64,000 bases of DNA, from NCBI RefSeq assembly GCF_002294995.1, contig NZ_NSGF01000004.1, positions 62,001-126,000 of the forward strand, given 5' to 3'. The notes under the pieces were generated by a model, which was not told the origin of the DNA, ran no database searches, and saw nothing but the letters and a program-made list of their open reading frames with translations. Position 1 is the stretch's first letter; every line of letters begins with the position of its first letter. Shown piece after piece: positions 1 to 9,220 of the stretch. The DNA comes from Mesorhizobium sp. WSM3860. Its GTDB lineage: Bacteria; Pseudomonadota; Alphaproteobacteria; Rhizobiales; Rhizobiaceae. A program made the position numbers and the translations under genes.

Positions 1-207
1 GTAGTGAGGCGGCTTGGTCACCGGCACATCGGGAGCGGTCTGCTCCTCCAGGGCCAGGAACCGGTCTGTAAGGGCGGCAAGCTTGCGCTCCATGCGCTCG
101 ATCACCTTCCACTGCTCGGCGATCTGGCCGGACAGTTCCTCGATTGTCTTTTCCTGCTCGGCGGCGCGGATTTCCAGCGTCGTCAGCCGATCGTCAGGCA
201 TGGTCAT
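1..207 (-). CDS. slyX: SlyX family protein (3' end cut by window)
   Basis: Small coiled-coil protein of the SlyX family; its molecular role is not established. The visible 69 residues begin MTMPDDRLTTLEIRAAEQ, continue as a long heptad-rich helix with many Glu, Gln and Leu, and end in VTKPPHY, the usual SlyX tail. The stop codon would lie just outside the window, so the gene is essentially complete. Two in-frame ATGs are possible (ending at 207 or 201); the longer form is given. It is divergent from the nucleoside transporter operon. The family call is firm and the function unknown. Confidence 0.85.
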   Translation of the reverse strand, partial: MTMPDDRLTTLEIRAAEQEKTIEELSGQIAEQWKVIERMERKLAALTDRFLALEEQTAPDVPVTKPPHY

Positions 208-370
208 CCATCCCGGTCTCTGTGAATGTGAAGCTCCCGGCCACCTTCGAAATTGACAAGCGCGCGGGGATTTGTCGAGAGTGAATGGCGTTCCGGCCAA
301 TTGGCACGGGCGGGGCATCATGCTAGGCATTTTGACCAAGCGATAAAAAATAACGAGTGGGACAGGCTGC

Positions 371-1903
371 ATGGCGCAAGCCGCAATCGAGCTCATAGGC
401 ATCAACAAGAGTTTCGGCGCCGTGCGCGCCAACCGCGACATCAACCTGGAAGTCACGCGCGGCACCATCCACGGCATTGTCGGCGAGAACGGCGCAGGCA
501 AATCGACACTGATGTCGATCCTCTATGGCTTCTACCAGGCCGACAGCGGCGAAATTCGCGTCGGCGGCAAGCCGGTGTCGATCAACACCCCAAACGACGC
601 GATAGCGCTCGGCATCGGCATGGTGCACCAACATTTCATGCTGGTCGACAATTTCACGGTGCTGGAGAACGTCATCCTCGGGGCCGAGACTGATGCGCTG
701 TTGAAGAGCAGCATCGCCAAGGCGCGCTCCGAGCTCGAGCGGCTGGAGCGCGAATACGGCCTCGAGGTCGATCCCGACGCCATCATTGAGGAACTGCCGG
801 TCGGCCTGCAGCAGCGTGTCGAGATCCTCAAGGCGCTCTATCGCGGCGCCGAGATCCTGATCCTCGACGAGCCGACCGGGGTTCTGACGCCAGCCGAGGC
901 CGACCATCTGTTCCGCATCCTCAAGCAGTTGAAGGAGCAGGGAAAAACGGTGGTGCTTATCACCCACAAGCTGCGCGAGATCATGGCCATCACCGACACT
1001 GTCTCGGTCATGCGCCAGGGCACCATGGTGGCCACCAGGGTGACCAAGGAAACCACGGTCGGTGAATTGGCCGAACTGATGGTCGGCCGGCGCGTGCTCT
1101 TGCGGGTGGAGAAGGGCCAGTCGGAAGCCGGTGCGATAAAGCTCTCGGTCAGGAACCTGACGGTCAAGGATTCACGCGGCGTCACCATGGTCGACGACGT
1201 CTCCTTCGACGTCCACGGCGGCGAGATCGTCGGCATCGCCGGCGTGGCCGGCAACGGCCAGTCGGAGCTGCTCGAGGCGATCTCCGGCATCCGGCATGCC
1301 GTCTCGGGCGAGGTCATGCTCGAAGGCAAGCCAATCGACCTGACCGGCAAGGCCGATCCCGGCGAACTGCGCGACCGCGGTCTCGCCCATGTGCCGGAAG
1401 ACCGCCACCATGTCGGGCTGGTGCTCGCCTTCGAGGAGAACGAGAACTCGATCCTCGGCTATCACGACGACGAGCGCTATCTGAAGGGACCGTTCCTCAA
1501 CGTCGATGCCATCATGGCCGACGCGAAGGACAAGATCGAGAAATACGACATCCGTCCCGGCAATCCGCGGCTGAAGACCGCCAATTTCTCCGGCGGCAAC
1601 CAGCAGAAGATCGTGCTGGCCAGGGAGATGGAGCAGGATCCCGGCGTGCTGATCGTCGGCCAGCCGACGCGCGGCGTCGACGTCGGTGCCATCGAATTCA
1701 TCCACAAGCGGCTGATCGCCATGCGCGATCAGGGCAAGGCGGTGCTGGTCGTGTCGGTCGAACTCGACGAGATTCGCTCGCTGTCCGACCGCATCCTGGT
1801 GATGTTCGCCGGCCGCATCGTCGGCGAACGCGGACCGGAAGCGACGGAAGGCGAGCTTGGCCTCTTGATGGCCGGTGTCGAGCATCAGGAGGCCGCCGAA
1901 TGA
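371..1903 (+). CDS. nucleoside-type ABC transporter, two-domain ATPase
   Basis: ATP-binding subunit of a YufO/NupO-like ABC importer, 510 aa, energising nucleoside uptake at the inner membrane. It has two ATPase domains in tandem. The first has a canonical Walker A (GENGAGKST, residues 38-46) and Walker B (ILILDEP, about 161-168), with a variant signature, LPVGLQQRVE. The second is degenerate: GVAGNGQSEL replaces Walker A and VGQPTRGVD replaces the LDEPTRG motif, although FSGGNQQK is intact. This asymmetry is typical of the family. The two permeases and nucleoside salvage enzymes follow directly, which supports a nucleoside substrate. No binding protein (Bmp/Med lipoprotein) lies next to it. 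The start is ATG at 371. Confidence 0.9.
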   Translation: MAQAAIELIGINKSFGAVRANRDINLEVTRGTIHGIVGENGAGKSTLMSILYGFYQADSGEIRVGGKPVSINTPNDAIALGIGMVHQHFMLVDNFTVLENVILGAETDALLKSSIAKARSELERLEREYGLEVDPDAIIEELPVGLQQRVEILKALYRGAEILILDEPTGVLTPAEADHLFRILKQLKEQGKTVVLITHKLREIMAITDTVSVMRQGTMVATRVTKETTVGELAELMVGRRVLLRVEKGQSEAGAIKLSVRNLTVKDSRGVTMVDDVSFDVHGGEIVGIAGVAGNGQSELLEAISGIRHAVSGEVMLEGKPIDLTGKADPGELRDRGLAHVPEDRHHVGLVLAFEENENSILGYHDDERYLKGPFLNVDAIMADAKDKIEKYDIRPGNPRLKTANFSGGNQQKIVLAREMEQDPGVLIVGQPTRGVDVGAIEFIHKRLIAMRDQGKAVLVVSVELDEIRSLSDRILVMFAGRIVGERGPEATEGELGLLMAGVEHQEAAE

Positions 1904-3039
1904 GCACGCCTTACGCCAAGCTCCCGGCCTGGGCCGATTATGGGTTGATTCCGTTGATCAACCTGTCGGTTGCTTTCATCGTCGCGGGCTTCGTCGTCAT
2001 GCTGGTCGGCGAAAATCCGTTCCGCGCCGCCGTCATCCTGGTCGAAGGCGCTTTCGGCAAGGGCACAGGCATCGCCTTCACCTTGTTCTATGCCACGACC
2101 TTCATCTTCACCGGGCTGTCGGTCGCGGTGGCGGCGCATTGCAGCCTGTTCAACATCGGCACCGAAGGCCAGGCCTATATCGGCGGCCTCGGCATCGCGC
2201 TCGTCTGCCTGAGCTTCGACAGCGTCCTGCCCTGGTGGGTGATCTTTCCGATGGCGATCGTCGCCGCGGCGATGTTCGGCGCGCTCTGGGGTTTCATCCC
2301 GGCCTATCTGCAGGCAAAGCGCGGCTCGCACATCGTCATCACCACCATCATGTTCAACTTCATCGCCGCCTCGGTGATGGTCTATCTGCTGGTCGGTCCG
2401 CTGAAGCCGGTCGGATCGCAGGCGCCGCAGACACGCAATTTCCTGGCCGGAGCGGAATTGCCGAAGCTCAACTGGATGATCGAATTGTTCGGCGCCAAGA
2501 TCCGTTCGGCGCCGCTCAACATCTGCTTCCTGCTAGCGCTGGCGATGGCGTTCCTGGTCTGGCTGCTGATCTGGCGCACCAAGCTCGGCTACGAGATGCG
2601 CACCTACGGCCATAGTCCGAAAGCGGCGCGCTATGCCGGCATTTCGGAAACCCGCATCATCCTCACCGCGATGATGATCTCGGGCGCGCTGGCCGGCATG
2701 ATGGCGCTCAATCCGGTGATGGGCGACCAGCACAATGTGGCGATCGATTTCGTCTCGGGCGCCGGCTATGTCGGCATTGCGGTTGCGCTGATGGGCAGGC
2801 TGCATCCGGTCGGCATCGTGCTGGCGGCGATCCTGTTCGGCATGCTCTATCAGGGCGGAGCCGAGCTCGCCTTCGAGATGCCGGCGATCAGCCGCGACAT
2901 GATCGTCATCATTCAAGGGTTGGTCATCCTCTTCGCTGGCGCGCTGGAGCATATGTTCAGGCCCTATATCCAGGCGCTGTTCGCATCGGTCAGCCCCAAA
3001 TCGGTCGGCATGCAGGCGGTCAAGGGGAAGGGGGCCTGA
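1900..3039 (+). CDS. nucleoside-type ABC transporter permease 1 (YufP-like)
   Basis: Inner-membrane permease of the BPD_transp_2 type, 379 aa, larger subunit of the pair. It has about ten hydrophobic segments and the family motif around FNIGTEGQAYIGGL (residues about 85-98), followed by a glycine-rich core and GAGYVGIAVALMGRLHP near residue 290. The ATG overlaps the ATPase stop (ATGA at 1900-1903), which implies translational coupling. It works with the preceding ATPase and the next permease to import nucleosides. The substrate is inferred from the downstream cytidine deaminase, purine nucleoside phosphorylase and thymidine phosphorylase genes. Confidence 0.9.
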   Translation: MSTPYAKLPAWADYGLIPLINLSVAFIVAGFVVMLVGENPFRAAVILVEGAFGKGTGIAFTLFYATTFIFTGLSVAVAAHCSLFNIGTEGQAYIGGLGIALVCLSFDSVLPWWVIFPMAIVAAAMFGALWGFIPAYLQAKRGSHIVITTIMFNFIAASVMVYLLVGPLKPVGSQAPQTRNFLAGAELPKLNWMIELFGAKIRSAPLNICFLLALAMAFLVWLLIWRTKLGYEMRTYGHSPKAARYAGISETRIILTAMMISGALAGMMALNPVMGDQHNVAIDFVSGAGYVGIAVALMGRLHPVGIVLAAILFGMLYQGGAELAFEMPAISRDMIVIIQGLVILFAGALEHMFRPYIQALFASVSPKSVGMQAVKGKGA

Positions 3040-3040
3040 G

Positions 3041-4012
3041 ATGGACAGTTTCAACGCGATCGTCCAGGTTCTGGATTCCACCATCCGCCTGTCGGTGCCG
3101 CTGCTGCTTGCCTGTCTTGCCGGCCTTTATTCAGAGCGGGCCGGCATCTTCGATATCGGTCTCGAAGGCAAGATGCTGGTCGGCGCCTTCGCCGGCGCTG
3201 CAGCGGCCTCGGTCTTCCATTCGGCCTTTGTCGGTCTCGGCACCGCCGTCCTGATCTCGGTCGCCTTCGCCATGGTGCACGGTTTCGCCTCGATCACGCA
3301 TCGCGGCAACCAGATCGTCTCCGGCGTCGCCATCAACTTCGTCGCCGCCGGCTCGACCATCATCCTCGGCCAGGCCTGGTTCGAGCAGGGCGGCCGCACG
3401 CCGGCGCTGCAGCCGGGCGAGCGCTTCGAGGCGATCGTCTGGCCCGGCGCCGAAGCCATCCGCAACGTGCCGATCCTCGGGCCGGTCTACGCCGAGCTGA
3501 TCTCCGGCCATTCGATCCTAGTCTATTTCGCCTTCGCGATGGTGCCGTTCACCTGGTGGGTGCTGTTCCGCACCCGCTTCGGTCTCAGGATGCGCGCCGT
3601 GGGGGAAAATCCGGCCGCCGTCGACACCGCCGGCATCTCAGTCGCCTGGCTGCGCTACCGCGCGCTGATCTGCACCGGCGTGCTTACCGGCGTCGCCGGC
3701 GCGTATCTCTCCATGGTCCAGAATGGCGGCTTCGTGAAGGACATGACCGCAGGCAAGGGGTATATCGCGCTTGCCGCGCTGATCTTCGCCAAATGGAAGC
3801 CGGTCAACGCCATGTTCGCCTGCCTGCTGTTCGGCTTCCTCGACGCGGCATCGATCCGCTTGCAGGGCTCGCCGCTGCCGATCATCGGCAAAGTGCCGGT
3901 GCAGTTCATGCAGGCGTTGCCCTATGTGCTCACCGTCATCCTGCTCGCCGGCTTCATCGGCAAGGCGATCCCGCCGCGCGCCGGCGGCGTGCCCTATGTC
4001 AAGGAACGGTGA
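3041..4012 (+). CDS. nucleoside-type ABC transporter permease 2 (YufQ-like)
   Basis: Second BPD_transp_2 permease, 323 aa, partner of the gene just upstream (one base between stop and start). The conserved FDIGLEGKMLVGAF motif near residue 37 and the C-terminal GKGYIALAALIFAKWKP segment (about residues 238-254) are characteristic of the simple-sugar/nucleoside branch. It has eight to nine hydrophobic segments. It is part of the same transcript as the ATPase, the first permease and the salvage enzymes. Confidence 0.9.
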   Translation: MDSFNAIVQVLDSTIRLSVPLLLACLAGLYSERAGIFDIGLEGKMLVGAFAGAAAASVFHSAFVGLGTAVLISVAFAMVHGFASITHRGNQIVSGVAINFVAAGSTIILGQAWFEQGGRTPALQPGERFEAIVWPGAEAIRNVPILGPVYAELISGHSILVYFAFAMVPFTWWVLFRTRFGLRMRAVGENPAAVDTAGISVAWLRYRALICTGVLTGVAGAYLSMVQNGGFVKDMTAGKGYIALAALIFAKWKPVNAMFACLLFGFLDAASIRLQGSPLPIIGKVPVQFMQALPYVLTVILLAGFIGKAIPPRAGGVPYVKER

Positions 4013-4070
4013 GGCCCGGGCAGTCTCGGCAACCGGCAATTTGAACATGATCGTGGGAGAGAAGAAGGAA

Positions 4071-4463
4071 ATGTCGCATGATCTGTTCGAAGCGGCGAAG
4101 ACCGCGATGGCCAAGGCCTATGCGCCCTATTCCAAGTTTCCCGTAGGCGCCGCGCTGCGCACCGAGGACGGTCGCGTCTTCACCGGCGCCAATATCGAGG
4201 TGGCGTCCTATCCGGAAGGCTGGTGTGCCGAGACCACCGCGCTCGGCCACTACATCATGGGCGGCGGCGGCAAGATCACCGAGATCGCGGTGATCGCCGA
4301 GCGCATGGCCAAATGCTCGCCCTGCGGCGGCTGCCGGCAGCGGCTGGCGGAATTCTGCCGGCCGGAGACGAAGCTCTATCTCTGCGACAACACCGGCGTG
4401 GTCGAGACGGTCACCATGGGCGACATGCTGCCTTACGGCTTCAGCGGCGATATCTTGAAATGA
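4071..4463 (+). CDS. cdd: cytidine deaminase
   Basis: Deaminates cytidine and deoxycytidine to uridine and deoxyuridine in the cytosol. It is 130 aa, the size of the homotetrameric class. Zinc-site motifs are present: WCAETTALG, with the first Cys ligand and the catalytic Glu (the CAE type, not HAE), and PCGGCRQ, with the other two Cys ligands. ATG at 4071 is chosen because GAAGAAGGA lies just upstream and the protein then begins in the usual place; an in-frame ATG at 4047 would add 8 residues. The stop overlaps the start of the next gene (ATGA). Confidence 0.93.
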   Translation: MSHDLFEAAKTAMAKAYAPYSKFPVGAALRTEDGRVFTGANIEVASYPEGWCAETTALGHYIMGGGGKITEIAVIAERMAKCSPCGGCRQRLAEFCRPETKLYLCDNTGVVETVTMGDMLPYGFSGDILK

Positions 4464-5266
4464 AGGAAGCGCTGGATCATCTGGTCGAGAAACTGGACGG
4501 GCTGGCCCCGACCGCGGCGCTTGTGCTGGGCTCCGGCCTTGGTGGGCTGGTCGACCAGGTCGAGGACGCAAGGCACATCCCCTATGCCGAACTGCCGGGC
4601 TTCCCCCGCAGCGGCGTCTCCGGCCACGCCGGCGAGGTGGTGGCAGGGCATTTCGCCGGCACGCCGGTGCTGATGCTTTCCGGGCGCGCGCACTATTACG
4701 AGCACGGCAACGCCGCCGCGATGCGCCCGGCGCTCGAGGTGCTTGCCGGCATCGGCATCTCGCATCTCATCCTCACCAACGCCGCCGGCTCGGTCGATCC
4801 CGAGATGGGCCCGGGCTCGGTGATGTTGATCACCGATCACATCAACTTCTCCGGCTCCAATCCGCTTATCGGAGAGCCAAGCGACCGCCGCTTCGTCGGT
4901 CTCACCGAGGCCTATGATGCCGGCTTGCGCAAGGCGATCGAGCAGGCTGCGAAGGAGACCGGCACCGCGCTCCACCAGGGCCTCTACATGTGGTTTTCCG
5001 GACCATGTTTCGAGACGCCGGCCGAAATCCGCATGGCGCGCGTCATGGGCGCCAACGCGGTCGGCATGTCGACCGTGCCGGAAGTGATCCTCGCCCGCTT
5101 CCTCGGCCTCAAGGTCGCCGCCTGCTCTGTCATCACCAACCTGGCGGCAGGCATGACCGGGGCGGAACTCTCGCACCAGGAAACCAAGGACATGGCGCCG
5201 GTCGGCGGCGCGCGGCTGGCGGCGATCCTGCGGCGCGTCTTCGAGGAAGGTCTGCCGGAAAGCTGA
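4460..5266 (+). CDS. purine nucleoside phosphorylase (trimeric class)
   Basis: Phosphorolysis of purine (deoxy)nucleosides to the free base and (deoxy)ribose-1-phosphate. The 268 aa product belongs to the low-mass trimeric PNP/MTAP family. Visible motifs: phosphate loop LGSGLGGL near residue 22; GRAHYYEHG near 75; [11 protein letters not shown] near 105; [11 protein letters not shown] near 180; and [11 protein letters not shown] near 200, the purine/ribose site. The start is ATG at 4460, overlapping the cdd stop; a longer upstream open frame only shadows cdd. It converts purine nucleosides imported by the upstream transporter and may act on inosine or guanosine. Confidence 0.92.
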   Translation: MKEALDHLVEKLDGLAPTAALVLGSGLGGLVDQVEDARHIPYAELPGFPRSGVSGHAGEVVAGHFAGTPVLMLSGRAHYYEHGNAAAMRPALEVLAGIGISHLILTNAAGSVDPEMGPGSVMLITDHINFSGSNPLIGEPSDRRFVGLTEAYDAGLRKAIEQAAKETGTALHQGLYMWFSGPCFETPAEIRMARVMGANAVGMSTVPEVILARFLGLKVAACSVITNLAAGMTGAELSHQETKDMAPVGGARLAAILRRVFEEGLPES

Positions 5267-6582
5267 TGCTCCCTCAGGAAATCATTCGCCGCAAGCGTGA
5301 CGGCCACAAGCTCTCGACGCCCGAGATTGCGGCTTTCATCGGGGGGATCACGGCCGGCACGCTCTCGGAAGGCCAAATCGGCGCCTTCGCGATGGCGGTG
5401 TTCCTCAAAGGCATGAGCCGCGAGGAAGCAGTGGCGCTGACGCTCGCGATGCGCGATTCCGGCGACGTGCTCGACTGGTCCGATTTGCCGGGACCGGTCA
5501 CCGACAAGCATTCTACCGGCGGCGTCGGCGACAATGTCTCGCTGATGCTGGCGCCGATCGTCGCGGCCTGCGGCGCCTATGTGCCGATGATCTCCGGCCG
5601 CGGGCTTGGCCATACCGGCGGCACGCTGGACAAGATGGATGCCATTCCCGGCTACGCCAGCCAGCCGGATTTGGCGCGGTTCCGCAAGACGGTGCTCGAG
5701 ACAGGCTGCGCCATCATCGGCCAGACCGCCGATTTGGCGCCCGCCGATCGCCGGCTCTACGCGATCCGCGACGTGACGGGCACAGTGGAATCGGTGCCGC
5801 TGATAACGGCTTCGATCCTGTCGAAGAAGCTTGCCGCCGGGCTCGGCTCGCTTGTGCTCGACGTCAAGGTCGGCAACGGCGCCTTCATGGAGAAGTCGCG
5901 CGACGCCGCCGCACTTGCGAACAGCCTGGTCGAGGTCGCCAATGGCGCCGGCCTGAAGGCTTCGGCACTGGTGACAGGCATGAACGAGCCGCTGGCCTCG
6001 GCAGCAGGCAATGCGGTCGAGGTGAAGAACGCGGTCGACTTTCTCACCGGCCGTTTCCGCGACCGCCGGCTGGAGGACGTTACGCTGGCGCTCGCCGCCG
6101 AGATGCTGCAATCGGCGGGAATTGTCTCGTCCAACCAGGACGGGATCAGGCGCGCCGCCGAGACGCTTGCCGGAGGCCGCGCCGCGGCGGTGTTCGCACG
6201 CATGGTGACGGCGCTCGGCGGCCCCGCCGACTTCGTCGAGAATCCGGAGAAATATCTGCCGAAAGCGGCAGTGGAATTGGCGGTCACAGCGGCCGAGGAC
6301 GGCTTCGTCACCGGGATCGCGACGCGCGACATCGGGCTTGCCGTCGTTGCGCTGGGTGGCGGGCGCATCCGTCCGGACGACAAGATCGATCATACCGTCG
6401 GCATCACTCGGCTGCTGCCGGTCGGCGCGGAGGTGCATGCCGGTGAGGCGCTGGCGCTGGTCCAAGCGCGGACCGAGGCCGACGCCGAAGCTGCCGCCGC
6501 CGCGGTGCGCGCCGCCTATACGGTCGGCGCCTCGAAACCGCCCGCAGAAAAGACGGTGCTCAGGCGCATACTGCCGCTATAA
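5266..6582 (+). CDS. deoA: thymidine phosphorylase
   Basis: Converts thymidine (and deoxyuridine) plus phosphate to the base and 2-deoxyribose-1-phosphate. It is 438 aa, the normal length for a DeoA homodimer subunit. It has the family signature around [16 protein letters not shown] (near residue 108) and the phosphate-binding [10 protein letters not shown] (about 82-91). Helix-rich N- and C-terminal parts flank the glycosyltransferase-type alpha/beta domain. The start codon overlaps the upstream stop (TGATG at 5264-5268). It is the last gene of the nucleoside operon and converges on the protease gene with only 8 bases between stops. Confidence 0.93.
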   Translation: MLPQEIIRRKRDGHKLSTPEIAAFIGGITAGTLSEGQIGAFAMAVFLKGMSREEAVALTLAMRDSGDVLDWSDLPGPVTDKHSTGGVGDNVSLMLAPIVAACGAYVPMISGRGLGHTGGTLDKMDAIPGYASQPDLARFRKTVLETGCAIIGQTADLAPADRRLYAIRDVTGTVESVPLITASILSKKLAAGLGSLVLDVKVGNGAFMEKSRDAAALANSLVEVANGAGLKASALVTGMNEPLASAAGNAVEVKNAVDFLTGRFRDRRLEDVTLALAAEMLQSAGIVSSNQDGIRRAAETLAGGRAAAVFARMVTALGGPADFVENPEKYLPKAAVELAVTAAEDGFVTGIATRDIGLAVVALGGGRIRPDDKIDHTVGITRLLPVGAEVHAGEALALVQARTEADAEAAAAAVRAAYTVGASKPPAEKTVLRRILPL

Positions 6583-6590
6583 GAGCGCGC

Positions 6591-7157
6591 CTACTGCACC
6601 AGCAGCAGCGTCCCGTCCTGGACTTCGTATTTCTGCAGCCGCTGCAGGAAGCTCATGCCGATCAGATTGGTTTGCAGGGCTCGATCGTCGAGCACCACCG
6701 CCTGGACGTTGTCGAGAGAAATCTTGCCGATCTGGAGACGGTCGACGGTGACCACCGCGGCCTTGATGGCGCCGTTCGCCGTGTTCACCTGTTGATTGAA
6801 ATCCGACTGGTTGAGCGAGATGCCGATCCGACGCGCCGTCGATATGTTGATCGCGACCAGCGTCGCGCCGGTGTCGATCATCCCGTCAATCTGACGGCCG
6901 TTGAGCTTGAAGGCGGAAGTGAAATGGCCGCGCGCGTCGGCATTGACCAGCACCTGGCGGCCGAGCGGCATCGGCGTCGCCGGCCTGGCTGGAACCGAAG
7001 CGAGATTGACGTCCGGCTGAGCCTCAGGGGACGCCGCCTGCGAGGCAACCGCCGATCTCAGCAGGGCCTCCACCATCTGCGGGTTCGACTGATAGACGAT
7101 CGGAATCGATGCCGAGCTTCCGACAAACACGCCAAGGAGAAGAAGCTTGCGCAGCAT
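6591..7157 (-). CDS. retropepsin-like aspartic protease, TIGR02281 type
   Basis: 188 aa protein with an N-terminal hydrophobic segment (LLLLGVFVGSSA) that acts as a signal anchor, a Pro/Ala-rich linker to about residue 65, and a single retropepsin-fold domain. The active-site triad is MIDTGATLVAI, with DTG at 95-97; a second half, LIGMSFLQRL, lies near residue 165. Single-domain members of this clan-AA family act as dimers, probably facing the periplasm; substrates are unknown. It is convergent with deoA and has no operon partner. Confidence 0.85.
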   Translation of the reverse strand: MLRKLLLLGVFVGSSASIPIVYQSNPQMVEALLRSAVASQAASPEAQPDVNLASVPARPATPMPLGRQVLVNADARGHFTSAFKLNGRQIDGMIDTGATLVAINISTARRIGISLNQSDFNQQVNTANGAIKAAVVTVDRLQIGKISLDNVQAVVLDDRALQTNLIGMSFLQRLQKYEVQDGTLLLVQ

Positions 7158-7260
7158 GGATCGACCTTCGTGAAGGTCGATCTTAAGGCCGACATGGTGT
7201 TTTCAGCTTTAACGCGCGCCGGAACCGCAGTCTTTCCTAAACAAGCGGTTAAAAAAGCGC

Positions 7261-7890
7261 TCACTTGGTCCCGTACATGCGGTCGCCGGCGTCGCCGAGG
7301 CCCGGCATGATGTAGCCCTTGTCGTTCAACTGGCGGTCGATCGAGGCGGTGAATATCGGGACATCCGGATGCGCCTTGTTGAAGCGCTCGATGCCTTCGG
7401 GCGCGGCCAGCAGGCAAAGGAAGCGGATGTTGGTGGCGCCGCGCCCTTTCAGCTTGTCGATCGCCGCGATCGCGGAATTGGCGGTCGCAAGCATCGGATC
7501 GACGACGATCACCAGACGGTCGGCAAGGTCGCTCGGCGCCTTGAAGAAATATTCGATCGCCTCGAGCGTCTCATGGTCGCGGTAAAGACCGATATGGGCG
7601 ACGCGCGCCGCCGGCACCAGATCGAGCAGGCCTTCGAGCAGGCCATTGCCGGCACGCAGCACGGAGGCGAAGACCAGCTTCTTGCCCTCCAGCGTCGGCG
7701 CTTCCATCTCCTCGATCGGGGTCTCGATCACGGTGGTCGTCAGTTCGAGGTTGCGGGTCACCTCGTAGCCGAGAAGCAGGGAGATCTCGCGCAGCAGCCG
7801 GCGGAAGCCTGCCGTCGAGGTCTCCTTCTTGCGCATGATGGTCAGCTTGTGCTGGACAAGGGGGTGGTCGACGACGGTGACGCCCTGCAT
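7261..7890 (-). CDS. upp: uracil phosphoribosyltransferase
   Basis: Uracil + PRPP to UMP and pyrophosphate; pyrimidine salvage. It is 209 aa, the normal length. The PRPP loop, [11 protein letters not shown], is near residue 131, and the C-terminal [14 protein letters not shown] is the uracil-binding signature. The ATG at 7890 begins [16 protein letters not shown], matching the family start, and GGAGAAGACC is its Shine-Dalgarno region. The frame stays open upstream through the heptamer repeats, but that extension is not protein-like. Its leader carries the GTGAAT/ATTCAC array, and add lies upstream on the same strand. Functionally it belongs with the salvage genes at 371-6582. Confidence 0.95.
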   Translation of the reverse strand: MQGVTVVDHPLVQHKLTIMRKKETSTAGFRRLLREISLLLGYEVTRNLELTTTVIETPIEEMEAPTLEGKKLVFASVLRAGNGLLEGLLDLVPAARVAHIGLYRDHETLEAIEYFFKAPSDLADRLVIVVDPMLATANSAIAAIDKLKGRGATNIRFLCLLAAPEGIERFNKAHPDVPIFTASIDRQLNDKGYIMPGLGDAGDRMYGTK

Positions 7891-7901
7891 GGTCTTCTCC
7901 A

Positions 7902-7941
7902 GTGAACGTGAATGGTGAATGGTGAATAGTGAATAGTGAAG
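7902..7941. repeat. GTGAATR heptamer array, left arm
   Basis: Tandem 7-base units: two GTGAATG, two GTGAATA and partial flanking units, lying in the upp leader just upstream of its ribosome-binding site. It is the reverse complement type of the ATTCACC array at 8003-8079, so the two arms can pair across a 61-base spacer. Confidence 0.9.
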
Positions 7942-8002
7942 GGGTTTGCGAGTCCTGATGCGCCCATGTTGGCGGTTGACAGGGACGGAGCGCCGGCGAA
8001 CC

Positions 8003-8079
8003 ATTCACCATTCACCATTCACCATTCACCATTCACCATTCACCATTCACCATTCACCATTCACCATTCATCATTCATC
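8003..8079. repeat. ATTCACC heptamer array, right arm
   Basis: Nine perfect ATTCACC units (8003-8065) followed by two ATTCATC units (8066-8079). The last unit contains the stop codon of add (complement of TCA at 8075-8077), so the array runs into the coding region. A second array of the same unit, again with an inverted partner, occurs at 46929-46977. Confidence 0.95.
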
Positions 8080-9049
8080 GGCCTTTGGAGTCGAGCCGGC
8101 TGATCAGCATCGCCTTGGTCTTCTTGTCGACGAAAGCCGCCTCGATGGCCGTCCTGGTGACGGCGCTGAGCGCCTTGTCGTCCATCGCGAAATACTCGGC
8201 GGCGATGTCGTACTCGCGCTTCAGCGAGGTCCAGAAATAGGGCGGGTCGTCGGAATTGAGCGTCACCTTGCAGCCGGCCGCGCGCAGCGCCGGAAAAGGA
8301 TGCGCGGCGAAACTATCGAACACCTTGAGCGCGATGTTGGAGGCTGGGCAGCATTCCAGCACCACGCCCTCGGCGGCGATGCGGCGAACGAGGTCGGGGT
8401 TCTCGATGGCGCGCACGCCATGGCCGATCCGCGACGGACGGATATGGTCGAGCGCCGCCGCCACACTTTCCCAGCCCATCAATTCTCCGGCGTGGATGGT
8501 GATGCCAAGACCGGCCTCGCGCGCGATCTCGAACGCCCGCACATAGTCCTCGAAATCGCCGATGCGCTCGTCTCCGGCGACGCCGAAGCCGGTGACCAGC
8601 GGATGGCCGCAGCGTGCCGCAAAGCGCGCCGCCTGCTCGATCGCCTCGACGCCGACGTGGCGGACGCCGGTGACGATCATGCGCCCCTCGATGCCGGTCC
8701 TCGCCTTGGCGCGGGCGATGCCTTCGCCCAACGCGTCAGTATAGGCCTTGGGCGAAAGGCCGGCCTTTTTCGCGTGATCCGGCGAGGTGAAGACCTCGGA
8801 ATAGATGGCGCCGTCGCGGGCGAGGCTGGTGAGATAATGATCGGTCAGGCGGGCGTAATCCTCCTCGGTGCGGAACAGATCGGAAGCAAAATCATAGGCG
8901 GCGAGGAAAGACGTGAAATCGTGCCAGACGAAGGAGCCGTTCTGGATGTAGGGCGAAGCATCCTTGCCGTATTTGCGGGCCTGGCTGACGACGAGGTCGG
9001 GCGCCGCTGCCCCTTCGATGTGGCAGTGCAATTCGGCTTTCAAGATCAT
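8075..9049 (-). CDS. add: adenosine deaminase family protein
   Basis: Zinc-dependent amidohydrolase, 324 aa, deaminating adenosine (or adenine) to the inosine-type product. Metal and catalytic motifs: HCHIEG near residue 9, TIHAGE near 190, GHGVRAIE near 220, and NSDDPPYF near 275. The SDDPPYF form recalls the adenine-deaminase branch as much as classical Add (TDDP), so the base-versus-nucleoside preference is uncertain. ATG at 9049 ([14 protein letters not shown]) places the first motif at the usual distance; in-frame starts farther upstream would add 19 or 43 unrelated residues. The gene is divergent from ubiE and ends inside the heptamer array. Confidence 0.88.
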   Translation of the reverse strand: MILKAELHCHIEGAAAPDLVVSQARKYGKDASPYIQNGSFVWHDFTSFLAAYDFASDLFRTEEDYARLTDHYLTSLARDGAIYSEVFTSPDHAKKAGLSPKAYTDALGEGIARAKARTGIEGRMIVTGVRHVGVEAIEQAARFAARCGHPLVTGFGVAGDERIGDFEDYVRAFEIAREAGLGITIHAGELMGWESVAAALDHIRPSRIGHGVRAIENPDLVRRIAAEGVVLECCPASNIALKVFDSFAAHPFPALRAAGCKVTLNSDDPPYFWTSLKREYDIAAEYFAMDDKALSAVTRTAIEAAFVDKKTKAMLISRLDSKGR

Positions 9050-9220
9050 GCGGCCATCCCGTCCGGTATTCTTTTGTCGTGGCGCCGATTCCGGGTGGAA
9101 AATCATCGCAGACTCTTCCCCAACCCGTTTTGAAAGCGCGGCCGAAAACCGCGCCTTGGACAATAGCGCCCGCCCCATCGATCGGCTATGGTCCCGCCGG
9201 TTTTATGGCGGATCAAAATA

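Noticed and set aside
302..317. TGGCACG-N4-GGGCA resembling a sigma-54 promoter upstream of the nucleoside operon
   Set aside because: The -24 half is good, but the -12 half is GGGC instead of TTGC. No NtrC/RpoN context is visible, so this is weak.
6583..7260. Search for a terminator between deoA, the protease and upp
   Set aside because: deoA and the protease gene are only 8 bases apart. The A/T-run near 7250 has no convincing stem.
7902..8079. Possible CRISPR array in the heptamer repeats
   Set aside because: The unit is 7 bases, there are no spacers between units, and no cas genes are near.
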